The position numbers and the translations under genes are program-made. Positions 30,296-43,686 of a stretch of DNA of 64,000 nucleotides are shown here, in pieces (the stretch's first letter is position 1; each line of letters starts with the position of its first letter). The notes under the pieces were generated by a model. It saw nothing but the letters and a program-made list of their open reading frames with translations, was not told the origin of the DNA and made no database searches. The DNA is from Hyalella azteca (Eukaryota > Arthropoda > Malacostraca > Amphipoda > Hyalellidae): assembly GCF_000764305.2 (NCBI RefSeq), contig NW_025944219.1:1-64000 (forward strand), given 5' to 3'.

Positions 30296-31024
30296 CACAC
30301 CTTCCAACACAACGACAATTGATACACTGAGCTAGTCAGAAACTGCCGCACTTCTGATATTGCACGCGGTTTGGAATTTGATACCGGGTCGGTGACGCTT
30401 TACTCGATTACATTCAATAGTCGTTTATCCATATCTGACAAATTTTTGCAATGAATATGTTCTAGAATAAAAAAATACGTCAACTTTTGCAGAAAATTTT
30501 CACGATTTTACCAATACCAACAAAATTTTCGAAACCACACCAAATGATGGGATAAACTGCAAATATTTGTACATCGTGCTGTCATGTAACATAAGATAAG
30601 ATGGCATCGCCAAGACGATGTCCCACACCTTGTTTTGGTAATGTCAAGTTTGATTTCACAATAAATAGATTTGAACCGCATTCAACACTGAAATTTAAAT
30701 GAATGAAAGTTGTTTCAAAAATCAAATACCTTTTGATTTGCATCCAGATATGAATTTTTCTTGTCTTTTTTCCTATTTTGTCAATATTGTCTCAATAGCT
30801 TCACTTCAAATTCTGAATGATTTCGTCTCCCATCGCGAGTTTTCATATGTCTCATGTCTTTTAGAAAATGTTCGTTATTTAGAATCTGCAATTATTGCAT
30901 TAAATAAATCATTGAGCACTTAGGCACGTACCATGAGGTGTATTAAGTAATTTAATTTAGTACAATTTAATTATTAAGCTAAAAATTTTAAATAATATTT
31001 TTTCAATTTAATTTGATTCTACAG
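30296..31024. other. Unassigned AT-rich sequence
   Basis: No gene recognised. A 74-codon + strand frame at 30699-30923 has no visible domain. Confidence 0.4.
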
Positions 31025-31113
31025 CTGCAGCCAGTAGTAAAAATGAGCATCTTAGGAACGATGGTAAAATTGTCATCCATACATCCCAATTTGAATGGCA
31101 ATGAATGGATTTG
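31025..31113 (+). CDS. Candidate first coding exon of an unknown gene
   Basis: A possible exon between a ttctacag acceptor and a TTTG|GTAGGT donor. It has ATG at 31043 and reads MSILGTMVKLSSIHPNLN then GNEWI in phase 2. The composition looks protein-like and both splice sites are plausible, but I cannot name a family or find the next exon. It could be chance. Confidence 0.25.
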
Positions 31114-32049
31114 GTAGGTATTTTATTGGTCCCGTTTATATATTAGAATGGATTATGGAAATGTCACTTCTATTTCAGAATCTGTTCTTGCATACATTTG
31201 CAAAAACTACCATAATACTTACAGTTACTACCATTCTACTATAACTGTACCTTAATACTACAGCACTTACATACCGTAATATTACGGTTGGCAGTGATGT
31301 ACTACCGACATTGGCATTGCCAACCGTAGTTCAAAAAAGTCATAAGTGCGTTTGCTTCCACTGTATAAATGTGTAGGATATTTTGCTCACTTGAATAGCA
31401 TTCGCAGTGTGCATCATGTTCACCTCTTAATTGGTGGCAAGATTTGTTATTAATTCATAAATTTTAATTTGTTGTGCTTGACTTTGAGACAAATTGCTAA
31501 TGAATTAATATTTAGTCCAATTCAAATCATAAAGTGTTCCAACCTTCATTCTTGATTCTCTCAAGTGCAACTTTAATCCCTCCTATTTTTATCCTTTCTA
31601 TCTTAACTAAAATTTTTGGATCGAAAAAGTGGCGGCGGTGGATCGAAATAATGTAAGAACATCAATTTTTAGAATTCTATCCTGCGCTCCACACTTAGTG
31701 AGGTGCAATTTGAAGCTGTCACATGAGTGGTTAATGGAAATGACAGTGATTTTTGTTTGTAAAGCGCTGCAGTGCAGTTGGCCGCGGCGTTCGCTCCTTT
31801 TCCAGTGCTGCGTTACAATATCGGCACTCCAATTTGGGCGCTCCAATTCTGGCCGGCTCCTAAATTCTATATTACCATTGGCATTGGGCATAGGTCTGTG
31901 TGGAATTCTAGAGGGGTATTGAATTAACCAGTGCACATATCATATTGGAAAGCAGGGCTTGATAGTTTAGAAAGCAGGACCTGAAAGTGAAAGCTTTGAA
32001 AGACCAGGAACACGAACATTCCACTTTAGTCCATTGTATAGTACATATC
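31114..32049. other. Unassigned sequence
   Basis: An overlapping pair of open frames at 31607-31936 (both strands) has no recognisable domain. Nothing else seen. Confidence 0.4.
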
Positions 32050-32250
32050 TGTTGATGATATCCCTCTCCAGCTGTGATTGGTTGGCGGGATTGTGATGTC
32101 ATCCCTTTCTAGCAGTGATTGGTTGGGGAGATTGTGATGTCATCCCTTTCCAGCCATGATTGGTTGATGGGATTGTGATGTTCTCTTTTCCAGCTGTGAT
32201 TGATTGGTGGGATTGTAATGTCATCTTTTTCAGCTGTGATTGCTTGTGCT
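32050..32250. repeat. CAGCTGTGATTGGTTGG array
   Basis: Four to five units of about 45-50 bp, CAGCTGTGATTGGTTGGCGG and GATTGTGATGTCATCCCTTT. Each unit holds a GATTGG (inverted CCAAT) element and TGATGTCATC, close to a CRE/AP-1-like core. Whether that matters is speculation. Confidence 0.8.
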
Positions 32251-35200
32251 GTACTGGTTAACTTTATTATTAAACTAACTTAACTCAATACTTAACTTGA
32301 ACTTAATCATTGCAAAGTACAACCAAAGGGCCTGAAAAATTTTCAGAAAGTCCATTAAATGAAAGAAAAATAAAAAATATCAATAAAACGAGAGACAACT
32401 AAACAGGTCTAATTATAAACAGCCACCTGGCAGAGCACTGTTTCTAAGGAAAGCTTTCCACCTTGGGTGGAAAGCTTTTATATAAGTGAACTTTTATTCC
32501 TTGAATTACACACTGCCATAGGTATTAGGTAATAGGTAGATAGTCATTAAGAAGCCATTAACTGGTTTAGAATGCCACCATGAGCAGCAGAGTGGCACTC
32601 TGCTGGTCTCTGCACTCTGCAGAATATAAGGATATTTTTAACAAGAGTGATAGTATGATACAAGACCAACTGGCACTTAATTTATATTTTCAATTATTAT
32701 TATTGATATTAAATTTAAAACTAAACATCATATAGGCCTATCTAGTTTCTGTCATTCTGAAATTTTACAGTTTTTTTAGTCAGTCTAGTCAGATACACAG
32801 AAATTCCCTATTAGTTATTGAGTTGAATGGCAGGAATTGCAAATATACACAGTATATATTGTGAAAAGGACCAAATTAGCTGGTTCTAGTTGTTGATGAA
32901 TGATGATTAACTGAGCAAGTGAGCATCCAGCCCAATGTTCAAATTTTGTGTCAAAATTGTAATAAGAATAACAGTATTTGACTGCTTGTGCGGGACTAAC
33001 TGCAGTTAATGTTAACTTGTTAAGTATATGTAAATAATAACTTGAATAACTAAAAGTACATATTAAATTATAAAGAGGAGCGTGCCGCCTAGGGCCTAGC
33101 CTCAGCCGCCTAGGCCCTAGGGCCTAGCCCCTAGGAGATTGACAACCCCACATATTTATGCCTACCTTCTAAGAAACTGATGCACAACCTCAGCGCAAGC
33201 CGCCACTCAGCACCTAGCCTACTACAAGTACATTATTTGTCTCACAACTCTCGAGAGTCGAGTATCTGCACTTAACTCACCGCTCGGCGCTCGTCAATAC
33301 TTAATGTAAGTAAAACTATACAACTTACAAGACTGTCGGAACTAAATTTTTAGGATTTTATTGCTACATAATAACTAAGAAATGTTTTGATGTTTATCAT
33401 TTTATGTAACTACGTTGCAAATAAGACGTGAAACAATGACTCTTGGTTGGCCTGGCATTACTCATAGTTAAAATACGGCGCAATAGCTACTATGGTAACG
33501 TTGGGAAGTAAATTCAACCAACAAGGCTCAAAGTCAAGGCTGCAACTCGAGACGAGTTCGTTACGTGTTTGTGCAAAGGCAATGCTCGTTTTTTACACAA
33601 GGAAAAATTGTGTAACATGAAATTTATTTATTTAACCCAAACATTATAATACTTCGTAAAGTCTGCGAAATATTTCTATTTTCGATTAAACTTGCTATGC
33701 TTACTCAAAACAAATAACATGCGTTTAAAAATTACTTTTGCTATAAGACAACACTTCTAAAAAATCCAGTGTCTCCAATGTTACACATGTACAAAGAATT
33801 TTTAATTTTATTTTAAAAAATCAAGAAAATTAATTTTAAATTTGTTTAATATATAACAAATAAATTTTTAAAAATGATTTATTCTGTCCATTTATTCATG
33901 CATTGTGTCTGACGTTACGAAAGTGTGCAAAATTTTAGATCCATTGGACAGGTAGAAGTGTGTTAAATATTGATGTTAAGGTTTGAAGCGGAAAAAATTA
34001 TTTTTTCAATTTTATATATTAAACATTTTATTTAATTATTTATTCTGTCAATTGATTCATTCATTGTCTCCAATTTTACGTAAGTGTGCAAAATTTCAGA
34101 TCGATAGGAAAAGTAGAAGTGTGTTAAATTTCGATTATAAGATTGTAGTAGACAGACAATCAAAAAACAAGAAGTGAAGTTAAAGTGAAGTGTTGTAAAA
34201 AACTATGAGTTAGTTTTATTTTCTGAAGAATTTCGGGCATAGATTTCACATCCGCACTTGTTCAGTGCCTCAGATGATTTGAGTGATGTTGGAAGTAGTT
34301 TTTGCAGGCACATTCAACGTGAATCTAACAACTCGCCCCATACTTTACTTCACTGGCGAGTTCACACTTCTCTGAAGAGTTTTGGCCGTTTGTTGCCGAC
34401 CTCATAGCAGCAACTCTCAGGGTGCTGTTGAAGCTTCGTGCCAAATCCAATTTCACATCTCAAATCAGATTTAGTTGACACATAAAGTCAGATTCTACGG
34501 ACTGACTAACTTATGAAGAATCTTCGGCCACTGGTTACCTTTGGACTCGTGGAGTAAAGCCTTTCATGGCAGCTTAGCTTGAGTAAGGCCGTGACCCTGG
34601 ACGCATATGTGGGCACTTGCTAGAGTGGATGTCGTCTGCGCCACGACCGACCTCGCTGGGACTCCTGGCGCTTTAGCTGCGTCCACTACTTTGGCCCCGG
34701 CAACTTACCTCTGCGCGGTGTGGACCAGCTCCAAGAACCAGCACTTGACCAGCGATTCACTGAAGATTTTTTAGTACTTCAGGTACATCATCTTATCTTC
34801 GTAGGCATGGAGCAAGCGGTGATGGGATGTTAAATCCTGTTCCTTTTCTCTTAAACCCGAATAAATAATAAAGCCAGTAATTACCAATACTTTAATATTC
34901 TTTGATAATATAAATAATTTATACGTGCTTCATTGCAAGGTTTTCCTTTAATAATAATGACTGCATCTTACTCAAAACGTTTTGCAACAATTTGCACCAG
35001 CTCGACATACTTTTTAAAACAATTTGCGAACTTCTGTCATTCATGACCTTCTATTGCATCGAGCATTTTTTCGTCTAATTTCAGAGCTAATTTTGTGACT
35101 TGTCTAAACACCGTTTCCAATTCTCCAGAAATTTTCGGGTTGGGCTGACGCGGGAGCGAGTTGCGCCTCCTTTGCCTCTTCACGCATGTTGAGGATGACC

Positions 35201-35790
35201 CCCTACCGCTGTACCGCAGTTAAGACAGCACAGAACAATTTCGTGAAGTTGATAGCAATTTATACCATCTTGCAACTTTAGAGAAAGGAAAGATTCCTCT
35301 AATCTCTACTCCATTCTTGTTTTGCTTGCCTTCGATTTCATTTTATAACCTCGTTCCTCAAAGTTTTGTCCAAACTCTTCATTTGTTGGATAATGAATTT
35401 AAGTTGGCGTTGACTCCCAGAAATTTGCCCATCCGGACGTACACAAAAGAGCCGATGTGGTCGTTGATTCGAGGTCAGGCCTGTAGACTGGTTATCCATG
35501 CAACACACATTTATTTATTCAAAAATGATCATATATGAACATTTTTCGTCTTAGCATCACGCTCGTATAATTTTTTAAGCCGGAGACCAGCTTTGCCCAA
35601 TATACACCTCAGTTCATATTCCTTTCATTGCCAGCAAGTTTGAGGGCATAAGAGCATGAAGGTATGCAAGTGCTAGAAGCTATAGCGCTTCGGCTTCACA
35701 ACCATCTCTTAAAGCATGGTCACAATTCCGTATCGAGTGGCCTAACCTATTCATGTTACCGCGACTCTCCACCCAAATCTTTCTGTTAGC
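32251..35790. other. Unassigned sequence, 3.5 kb
   Basis: No gene found. 33070-33130 is a palindromic GCCTAGGGCCTAG-type patch. 34,240-34,780 is less AT-rich and may be a decayed element, without recognisable motifs. Confidence 0.35.
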
Positions 35791-35935
35791 TTAGCCCTGG
35801 AGTGGGTCTCTCTGCCCTAGAGTGGGACTCTCTGCCTTGGAATGGGATTCTCTGCCCTGCCCTGGAGCGGAACTCTCTGCTCTGGAGTGGGACTCTCTGC
35901 CCTGGAGTGGGAATCTCTGCCCTGGCGTAGGGCTG
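35791..35935. repeat. 20-bp CTCTGCCCTGGAGTGGGA array
   Basis: About seven units of 18-20 bp with few changes. The - strand frames here are repeat-derived. Confidence 0.85.
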
Positions 35936-38784
35936 TCCTCGCTCATGTGGTCTCCTCTTTGGCGGCCCCATTTTGTAGCCATTCAGCTGTGGGTAACATT
36001 TGACAACTCTTCAGGACACCCAAATCCGTAGCTGAGAAGCAAATTCCTTTAAATTCTTTAAACTGTCTTGCCATGGGGCCGCATTGAACTAGTCTTCAGA
36101 GGCTCCCGTAAACTCTAAATGAATAAAGTACAAAAATATAAGTATTTTATTGTTTTTGTGCTACAGACTAACAACGTAATAGAAAAAGCGAGAGCGCAAT
36201 CATGCTCCAACTTCAAGCGCCCACATTTATGCAGCACTACTTCTAATTTTTGCTGTTTCACTATCATAAATACTGTCGATTGATCACGAACATTGCCTAA
36301 TACTGATTACCGTAGGCCAGAGCCCTTTCCAAGTTAAACGGGTATTCAACTCGTTGAGTGCACTAACTCAGGGCCTGCCGATCTGTAATAGTGCCGTTGT
36401 AGCTAGCCGGTACTGCAGGCCATCACCAATAACCTTACAACGGGCCGCGTGTAATGAGGAATTACTCCTTGAGCCAGTTCCAGCCCCTAAACTCAAATAT
36501 GTTAGTAGGCATTTTGGGACACGTTTTATTGGCCAACATTGCTCATTGCCATCACATTTTTATATTCCTTACCATGCGCAAGCTTGGTACTGAGTGGAGT
36601 AGCCTATGAAGTTAAAGTGTTTAAACGCCACCTTTCCGCAGCCGCTGCGCTATTCCGCATCATCTTCATGGAGGTTACACCGCAGCATGGTCCGAGATTC
36701 ACACTTACCCCAGACTCTCATCCCTACAAACCTAACCAGACCTAACCCAACCTCACTGGCGGCAACAAAGTAGGGAGGTGGGGTAAGTGTAGAGGCAGGC
36801 TGATGTGTAACCTACGTGAAGACTATACTGGCTGGAGCAGCAGTGGCTGTGTCGGAAAGGTTACGAACTTTCGTGCATATGTCTTCATTTTTATAGGTCC
36901 ATCCCTTTCTGTAAACCATTGAGAACGATTTAATCTTCACCCTTTATTAAATTTACGTCATTATTGCCAATTCTAATAATTTTATTCAAAGCAGTCATTT
37001 AGCGGCCGGGCTGGTTGCGACTTTTCTCACTGCTTCCGAGGCTTTCCCTGCAGCCAAGCAGAAATTTTGCATCTCTGGCCGGCAACAGACAGATTCACTT
37101 CAACCTTCACACATTCAACACGTCCTTGTGTCGTCTCGCGTGGTCTATGCCCGTCCGTTCTGCGTAGTTCCTACTCCGCGAGATGACAGTCCTCAGCCTC
37201 TAGCCGGTTCTTCAACTGGACAACTCCTCACCTGCACCCAGAAGGCCTGTTCTTCCCACAAAGAAGCCGTAGCAATGTCCCTAGCGTGTTTTGCGACGTC
37301 GTAGCTATTTAAGCCAAATGCAGCAGTGCATGTTTAGACTAAGCTGGGCTAGTTCAAAATTTCTATTTATTTCCAACGGCGGCACTCCTGACATTTTAAG
37401 GGTTAATGAGAATTCATAATTAGTCATTATACTAGAGTGCAATTTAAGTTAAGAGAAGTTTAAAAATTCCTCTTGAAGTGAATTTCCGGTGCATGATTAG
37501 TAGCTTATCTACAACCTTCCATGCTGAATGGATGCAAAATTAACTAAAAGTCAAAATAAAATTCAGCAAAGTTTCTCAATTGATGAAATTGCTTCAAGGT
37601 TTGGTGCAAACGAACTCTACTATAATAATGACAGCTTTACTTATTCTCATCTCGTCAAGCGGCCACCATTCGGCGATAAATAAGATATTGATTCAGTTCA
37701 GTGGCCGCTGCTTTCTACTGAGCACTGACTGTCGGTAATTAAAGAATATATTACCCTAACACTGTTGCATGCCAAGACATACCCTGGCCTCGGAGTCTAA
37801 AGTTTTATCACAGGAACCATTAAACCGGTTAGAATAAAGCATCTCATACTGATGACGGTTACCACAAATTAATACGAGTATCTACGGCAGAGCTGATGAA
37901 GCTCCATCTACGTCGTCTAAACGCAATTAGGAAATTTGCAAACATACTACATCATTTTTTTTATTGTATCGTGTTGTCTGCAGAATACGGACTCGGCTTT
38001 GTTTATTAATTATGGAAACTTCCAATAAGTCGGTTAACTCAACAAAAAGTAAGTCATCATTCAAGGAACCGAGACGTACATGGAACACGTAAATAAAAAG
38101 TGAATGTAGAACTTTCCAAACGATATGCAAACACGCATTACTAATAATATCGCACCGATAACAACTAATTTCGTAATTCTCAGCAAAAGCCGCCAAGCCG
38201 GAAGAGATGCGACCGTGTAGCGGTGCAGGCAATGCGCGACCGCACACGACTCTCAGGGTAAATCTTTTTGTACTGAGTAGATCTATCTACATCAATCCAA
38301 TTTAGATCTCGTAAGCGATATTTCAACCAAATTCACTGAAAATGAGTCTCTTCTAAAACTTGTATATGTCATACGTGTCGCCGCTGTCGCGGGGGTCACA
38401 CGTCAGGGATTGCGCTCGGAGCTAATTTATATAACGTAGTCCAACCTCAAAAATTTCTGTCGTTTTCTTGGGAGTATCGTAGAAAACTTTTTCTTGAGCA
38501 TTGACTGAGCTAATGAACCGCGATGGAAAGAATTCTGCTTCCTGTGCAGCATGTTGTACCTACTGCCGTGCAGCTGACCAACTGCAAGCAATACCGTGCA
38601 GCTGACCAACTGCCCGCACTGCAGCACGGCTCATCGTGTGTACGCACTGCCGTGCAGCTGACCGCCTGCACGACATTTCGTGCAGCGGCTGCAGGTCGTC
38701 ACGTTGCTGCCCACGCATCATGACTGCAGCGGCTGCACGGTAGCTGCATACAACCGTGCTGCATGCAGTGCAGCTGCATACAAC
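35936..38784. other. Unassigned sequence before the first adapter
   Basis: No gene found. 38,525-38,780 is relatively GC-rich with four imperfect TGCCGTGCAGCTGACC units. Confidence 0.35.
37149..37271. repeat. 123-bp sequence, copy 1
   Basis: Starts GCCCGTCCGTTCTGCG and ends AAGAAGCCGTA. Recurs without differences at 38825-38947, directly after the mate-pair adapter. Confidence 0.92.
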
Positions 38785-38822
38785 CTGTCTCTTATACACA
38801 TCTAGATGTGTATAAGAGACAG
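38785..38822. other. Nextera mate-pair junction adapter (artefact)
   Basis: CTGTCTCTTATACACATCT followed at once by its reverse complement, 38 bp, which is the circularisation junction made from two Tn5 mosaic ends. It is not genomic. The bases on either side need not be neighbours in the genome. Confidence 0.97.
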
Positions 38823-38824
38823 GC

Positions 38825-38947
38825 GCCCGTCCGTTCTGCGTAGTTCCTACTCCGCGAGATGACAGTCCTCAGCCTCTAGCCGGTTCTTCAACTGGACAAC
38901 TCCTCACCTGCACCCAGAAGGCCTGTTCTTCCCACAAAGAAGCCGTA
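38825..38947. repeat. 123-bp sequence, copy 2, after the adapter
   Basis: Same as 37149-37271. The match stops at CCGTA on both copies and the following bases differ (AGTCGTT against GCAATGT). Confidence 0.92.
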
Positions 38948-39139
38948 AGTCGTTAAATTAGCCTGTGCCGCTCTTAATGACTGCTTCTGGAAGAGCCTTA
39001 AGCTCGCTCGCTAAGTTCCTCTTAATAAAGTGACATTCATCCAATTTCAATTACATTTACATTTCATCGAAATTTCTAAAACGTTTCATATTCGTTCTCA
39101 ATGATTTACTGAAACATTTTCTAAATAACGTAATTCTAA

Positions 39140-39222
39140 AGTGATGAATTATTCTAATTCTAAAGTGATAATTGATTCTAATTCTAAAGTGATAATTGAT
39201 TCTAATTCTAAAGTGATAATTG
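39140..39222. repeat. 24-bp TTCTAATTCTAAAGTGATAA array
   Basis: Three units of 24 bp that run into the N run. Confidence 0.88.
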
Positions 39223-39331
39223 NNNNNNNNNNNNNNNNNNNNNNNNNNNNNNNNNNNNNNNNNNNNNNNNNNNNNNNNNNNNNNNNNNNNNNNNNNNNNN
39301 NNNNNNNNNNNNNNNNNNNNNNNNNNNNNNN
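39223..39331. other. Assembly gap, 109 N
   Basis: Unknown sequence between two different tandem repeats. Confidence 0.99.
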
Positions 39332-39432
39332 AGTATACACACCAGGCAGCTATAAGTATACACACCAGGCAGCTATAAGTACACACACCAGGCAGCTATA
39401 AGTATACACACCAGGCAGCTATAAGTATACAC
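39332..39432. repeat. AGTATACACACCAGGCAGCT array
   Basis: Four to five units of about 22-23 bp directly after the N run. Confidence 0.9.
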
Positions 39433-40544
39433 AGCTATACATGGCCCGGCTGGTCCCTACACCCACGGCGTCACCGAGGAGGCGGCGTGTCAGAAATTTT
39501 CGGACGCCGCAATGTTATTCCTACGGGTTCCGGGCGCTGCGTTGTGGGACTCCAGCGCGTCAAGGTCCTGGAGTCCCGACGAGCGACCAACCGCTGCTTG
39601 CTTGTCAGCTTTTCCAGGCGAAACCGCTACATTTGTGTTACGAGTACCTATTACACAAGTAAGCACCGTCTTACCTGAGAAAATGTTATATAAATAAAGC
39701 ATATAAGATATATAATTCAACATGATATAAATAACACAGATAAATATATGTAAACGTATATATAAATTACACATAACAAAATCCGTATCCTATAATAGAT
39801 CAAAAAAGTATCCAGTAATAGATGCCATGGCTTGATATCGATACGAGGTAGATTTAATATTTGTTATGAGTTGTTTAATGGGTGGAAACTAAAGAATAAT
39901 AACTCCTCTATATAGGGAACAATTTGTCTGTAATAAGGTTTACGATCAAGATTAACGGCAAATAAAGATAATGCTTATAATCAATCATAGAGAAGACTAG
40001 CAATTTTCCACGACGCGGCTGGAACCGCCAGCTTCTGTTCTTCAACCCGGAACTTGCGGCGGCTCAAGAATCCGGAGTCTCAGGACTCAATCCGTTTTTA
40101 ACCCTTTGTCTGCGGATAAATTAACCGCCGTCAATGCTATTCGTACCTAAGGGTCAGGTAACGAGAGTTACCGTCAGTCACCGAAGACTTTACCTCCTAA
40201 ACACCAATAAATTAAACATATTCAAAAGTATTAGTGATAAATGCTTAGTAACGATAGATACCGATATAGCGAGAGAGCTGCACACAAACCTAGCTTTTTT
40301 AAGATGGATAAAAAGAGCTCACATTTAACCCGGTCATCTGACGCTGCTGCTATGCCAATGATATTGCAGAACGTATGTAGTTATTTATTGAAGGCCGTCT
40401 TATTTACTGGCATAGTGGTTCAATCGTTGAAGGTAGGCTGGCTTCAATAGGAAAAACTCCAAACTACCAACACCTGGACGGTACAATTGTATATTTTCTT
40501 ACATATTTGAAGTAGACTTTTGGACACTACAGAAGTACAATTAA
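39433..40544. other. Unassigned sequence
   Basis: GC-richer at 39,440-39,640 with short overlapping frames on both strands, then AT-rich. AATGTTATTCCTACGGG at 39511 and AATGCTATTCGTACC at 40132 belong to a motif found repeatedly around 54.8-56.1 kb. Confidence 0.35.
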
Positions 40545-40628
40545 ATTGCTTCTGAACAACTGCTACTGAACAACTGCTACTGAACAACTGCTACTGAACA
40601 ACTGCTACAGAACAACTGTTGCAGAACA
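40545..40628. repeat. GAACAACTGCTACT array
   Basis: Five to six units of 14-15 bp. Confidence 0.85.
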
Positions 40629-42040
40629 CATGGACACCAAAAATTTCCCTTTCTGATGATATTTAATGTACACTAGGGTGCCAATAAAATTAATGATAAA
40701 AATTAAAACACAGTTTTCCCATGCTCTCACTCTCTGAAAGTTTTCTTTTTCATCTTAGTATAAAGGCAAAAAAAAAAAATTGATAGAGAGATCTCAATAT
40801 TTACTGGTGGGAAAAATAGATAATTATTTTGGTAATAATGCCTGTAGGAATTATTAGCGCGAAAGGTTTATGTCATTTATGGCATGAGCTGATTTACTTA
40901 TGTTGAATGATGCAATATGACCAATTTTCACTAATTCACTGAAAATTAGCTGTTGAAGTACATACTTTTCGTTGGTGATGTGTTATTGAAGTTTATTTTC
41001 TGATAGATTATTTTTCTACAAGATTCCAAGCGGAACCGGTGAAGCGTAAGTAACTTTTTTTCTGTTAATAGACGGCTGGCAATTCGAAGACAAAATCCAG
41101 CTGACGTATTCTGATGTCACTGTCAGCAACTCTGGTACATATGCTGGAGCTTCATCAGCAATAGAAGCTGTTGAAGCTGCCTTTTAGTTTAGCATGCAGA
41201 CATCATGTTCACGAACTACCTGTAATTATAAATACAACTGTTTTCAATTTGTTAATGGGATGTTCCAGTTGTTCATGTCTCAAGCTGTTTGATCGCTTCT
41301 CACAAGAATGGGGCCAAATAGACAAATCATAACCAAAAAACGTGTAAATGATGTAACAGCTTTAGCCAACGTGAAATCAGAAAATGAATTAATCATCAAA
41401 TTCTCTCAAATCCAGCCTCACATGTTCCAGTGCAGAGATGACTACAAAGAATTACTGCAGTAGGCTCTAATAGTCTAATATTTTTTGGTGATGAGTCAAC
41501 TGATGTTGATATTGATGATTCAGGTCCTAATCACAGAGCCCATTGATGCACTGTAGGGGAAATTTGATTTGCAGTTTGAATATTTACCTGTCTCGGCCCC
41601 AGTTTCATCTTACACAGTCTAAATTCAAAAAGCTTCAACAGTTCAATGTGTTTACTGTAAAGCTGAATCTCAAAGCACATTACACTAACATTTCCGCTGC
41701 AGTTGCTACATGAAATCATTTGCAGTTGCTGAGAGATCTTGTTGACTATAAAACAAATAATAAGACAATTTCCTGTGCAGAAATGAAGACATGTATGCGC
41801 CATTTATGGTACATGATTGAAATTCGTGTGGGACTAGCTTTATTTAATTTATAAATTACGGACACAGAAAAACGCCAAATGCTAAATTCCGCGTAAAATT
41901 TGGAAAAAAATTATAGTGTATCTTGAGTTGAATCTTTGGACGAAAGTACCGTGTCTGAGATGACTCGATCTGCCAGACTTAGTTTTAACAAACACACACA
42001 AGTTTTTTGCAGCCATGCGACTTGGAACCTAATGTCTGCC
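40629..42040. other. Decayed coding-like sequence, family unknown
   Basis: Short protein-like pieces occur on the + strand, such as FFGDESTDVDIDDSG near 41,490-41,540 and a Lys/Asn-rich stretch near 41,310-41,450, separated by stops. This looks like a worn-out transposase or gene remnant that I cannot place. Confidence 0.35.
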
Positions 42041-43686
42041 GCGGTATCCTGACACCTGGTGCAGCATGGAACACAACTGCATCAGTTGTCAAAAAGTGCA
42101 GCAGTTGTAAATTGTCAATGATGCTGAAAAAGGAGGTATTTCTTTGATGAAGAACTTCAACTCCGTGATCACTAACCAAGAGAAACAGAAGCAAGATCTG
42201 CTGCAGGTCGTTGAATGTCGTTACAAGCAGTTTCCTCTGTCCAAGAAATCTGTTATTGTTGAGAAACTTTCGAGTGACTGAAATAACTGCGCTCTATTAC
42301 TATATGTAGTTGGTTGGTGACAAAAATTCTCTAAAGCATTTCAAAGGAGAATTGGGCTCTCATCACCTGCTAAAACTCGTCCCAGTTGCTCATCTTCTTG
42401 TTGTTGACGTTCCGGCATAGGCTTCATAGTATTTCCTTTATCGTAACTTCGGTAATATTATGTTGTGCACAACCTTCGAAAAGTTATCCTTTATAGTTTT
42501 GAGGTGCTTGTTTTTTTCACTTCTTTATTTGAACACATTGGCAGGCCCGCCACATTTGTATGAACTTTTCCAGTGAAGATTTTTACCTTCAAAAGATCCA
42601 TTGTTGCTTTTTCATCGCGAAGAAATATTTCAATTCACATTGCTTGAACTTCACCTTGTATCATTATTCCATGAAGATGTCCATTTTGTTGGGCAAGTCC
42701 CTTTAGTGTCTGACACTTTAACTCCAACCTCTTTAGCTATAGCTTACTAAAGCGTTCGAATCTGGAACATAGGAGAAATTTAATAGGTGGTACTGAGGCA
42801 ATTAAAATTAAAAACCATTTGTGGTTTTAATGAAGTGTGGCCGCGTTCAAATTCCATAATGTAGCGGTATCCTGACACCTGGTGCAGCATGGAACACAAC
42901 TGCATCAGTTGTCAAAAAGTGCAGCAGTTGTAAATTGTCAATGATGCTGAAAAAGGAGGTATTTCTTTGATGAAGAACTTCAACTCCGTGATCACTAACC
43001 AAGAGAAACAGAAGCAGGATCTGCTGCAGGTCGTTGAATGTCGTTACAAGCAGTTTCCTCTGCCCAAGAAATCTGTTATTGTTGAGAAACTTTCGAGTGA
43101 CTGAAATAACTGCGCTCTATTACATATGTAGATATAGATTGGTGACAAAAATTCTCTAAAGCATTTCAAAGGAGAATTGGGCTCTCATCACCTGCTAAAA
43201 CTCGTCCCAGTTGCTCATCTTCTTGTTGTTGACGTTCCGGCATAGGCTTCATAGTATTTCCTTTATCGTAACTTCGGTAATATTATGTTGTGCACAACCT
43301 TCGAAAAGTTATCCTTTATAGTTTTGAGGTGCTTGTTTTTTTCACTTCTTTATTTGAACACATTGGCAGGCCCGCCACATTTGTATGAACTTTTCCAGTG
43401 AAGATTTTTACCTTCAAAAGATCCATTGTTGCTTTTTCATCGCGAAGAAATATTTCAATTCACATTGCTTGAACTTCACCTTGTATCATTATTCCATGAA
43501 GATGTCCATTTTGTTGGGCAAGTCCCTTTAGTGTCTGACACTTTAACTCCAACCTCTTTAGCTATAGCTTACTAAAGCGTTCGAATCTGGAACATAGGAG
43601 AAATTTAATAGGTGGTACTGAGGCAATTAAAATTAAAAACCATTTGTGGTTTTAATGAAGTGTGGCCGCGTTCAAATTCCATAATG
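42041..43686. repeat. 823-bp direct tandem duplication
   Basis: Copy 1 starts at 42041 and copy 2 at 42864, both with GCGGTATCCTGACACCTGGT. They are almost identical and end at GGCCGCGTTCAAATTCCATA. The clearest difference is a small change around 42,300/43,120 (TATATGTAGTTGG against CATATGTAGATATAG). A + strand stretch in each reads like NQEKQKQDLLQVVECRYKQF, protein-like but unassigned. Confidence 0.93.

Noticed and set aside
38822..38947. A real Tn5 or other bacterial transposon insertion
   Set aside because: Only the two 19-bp ends back to back are present, which is the library adapter junction, with no element between.
41985..42194. 69-codon - strand ORF in the tandem duplication
   Set aside because: Antisense to the more protein-like + strand stretch and without any domain.
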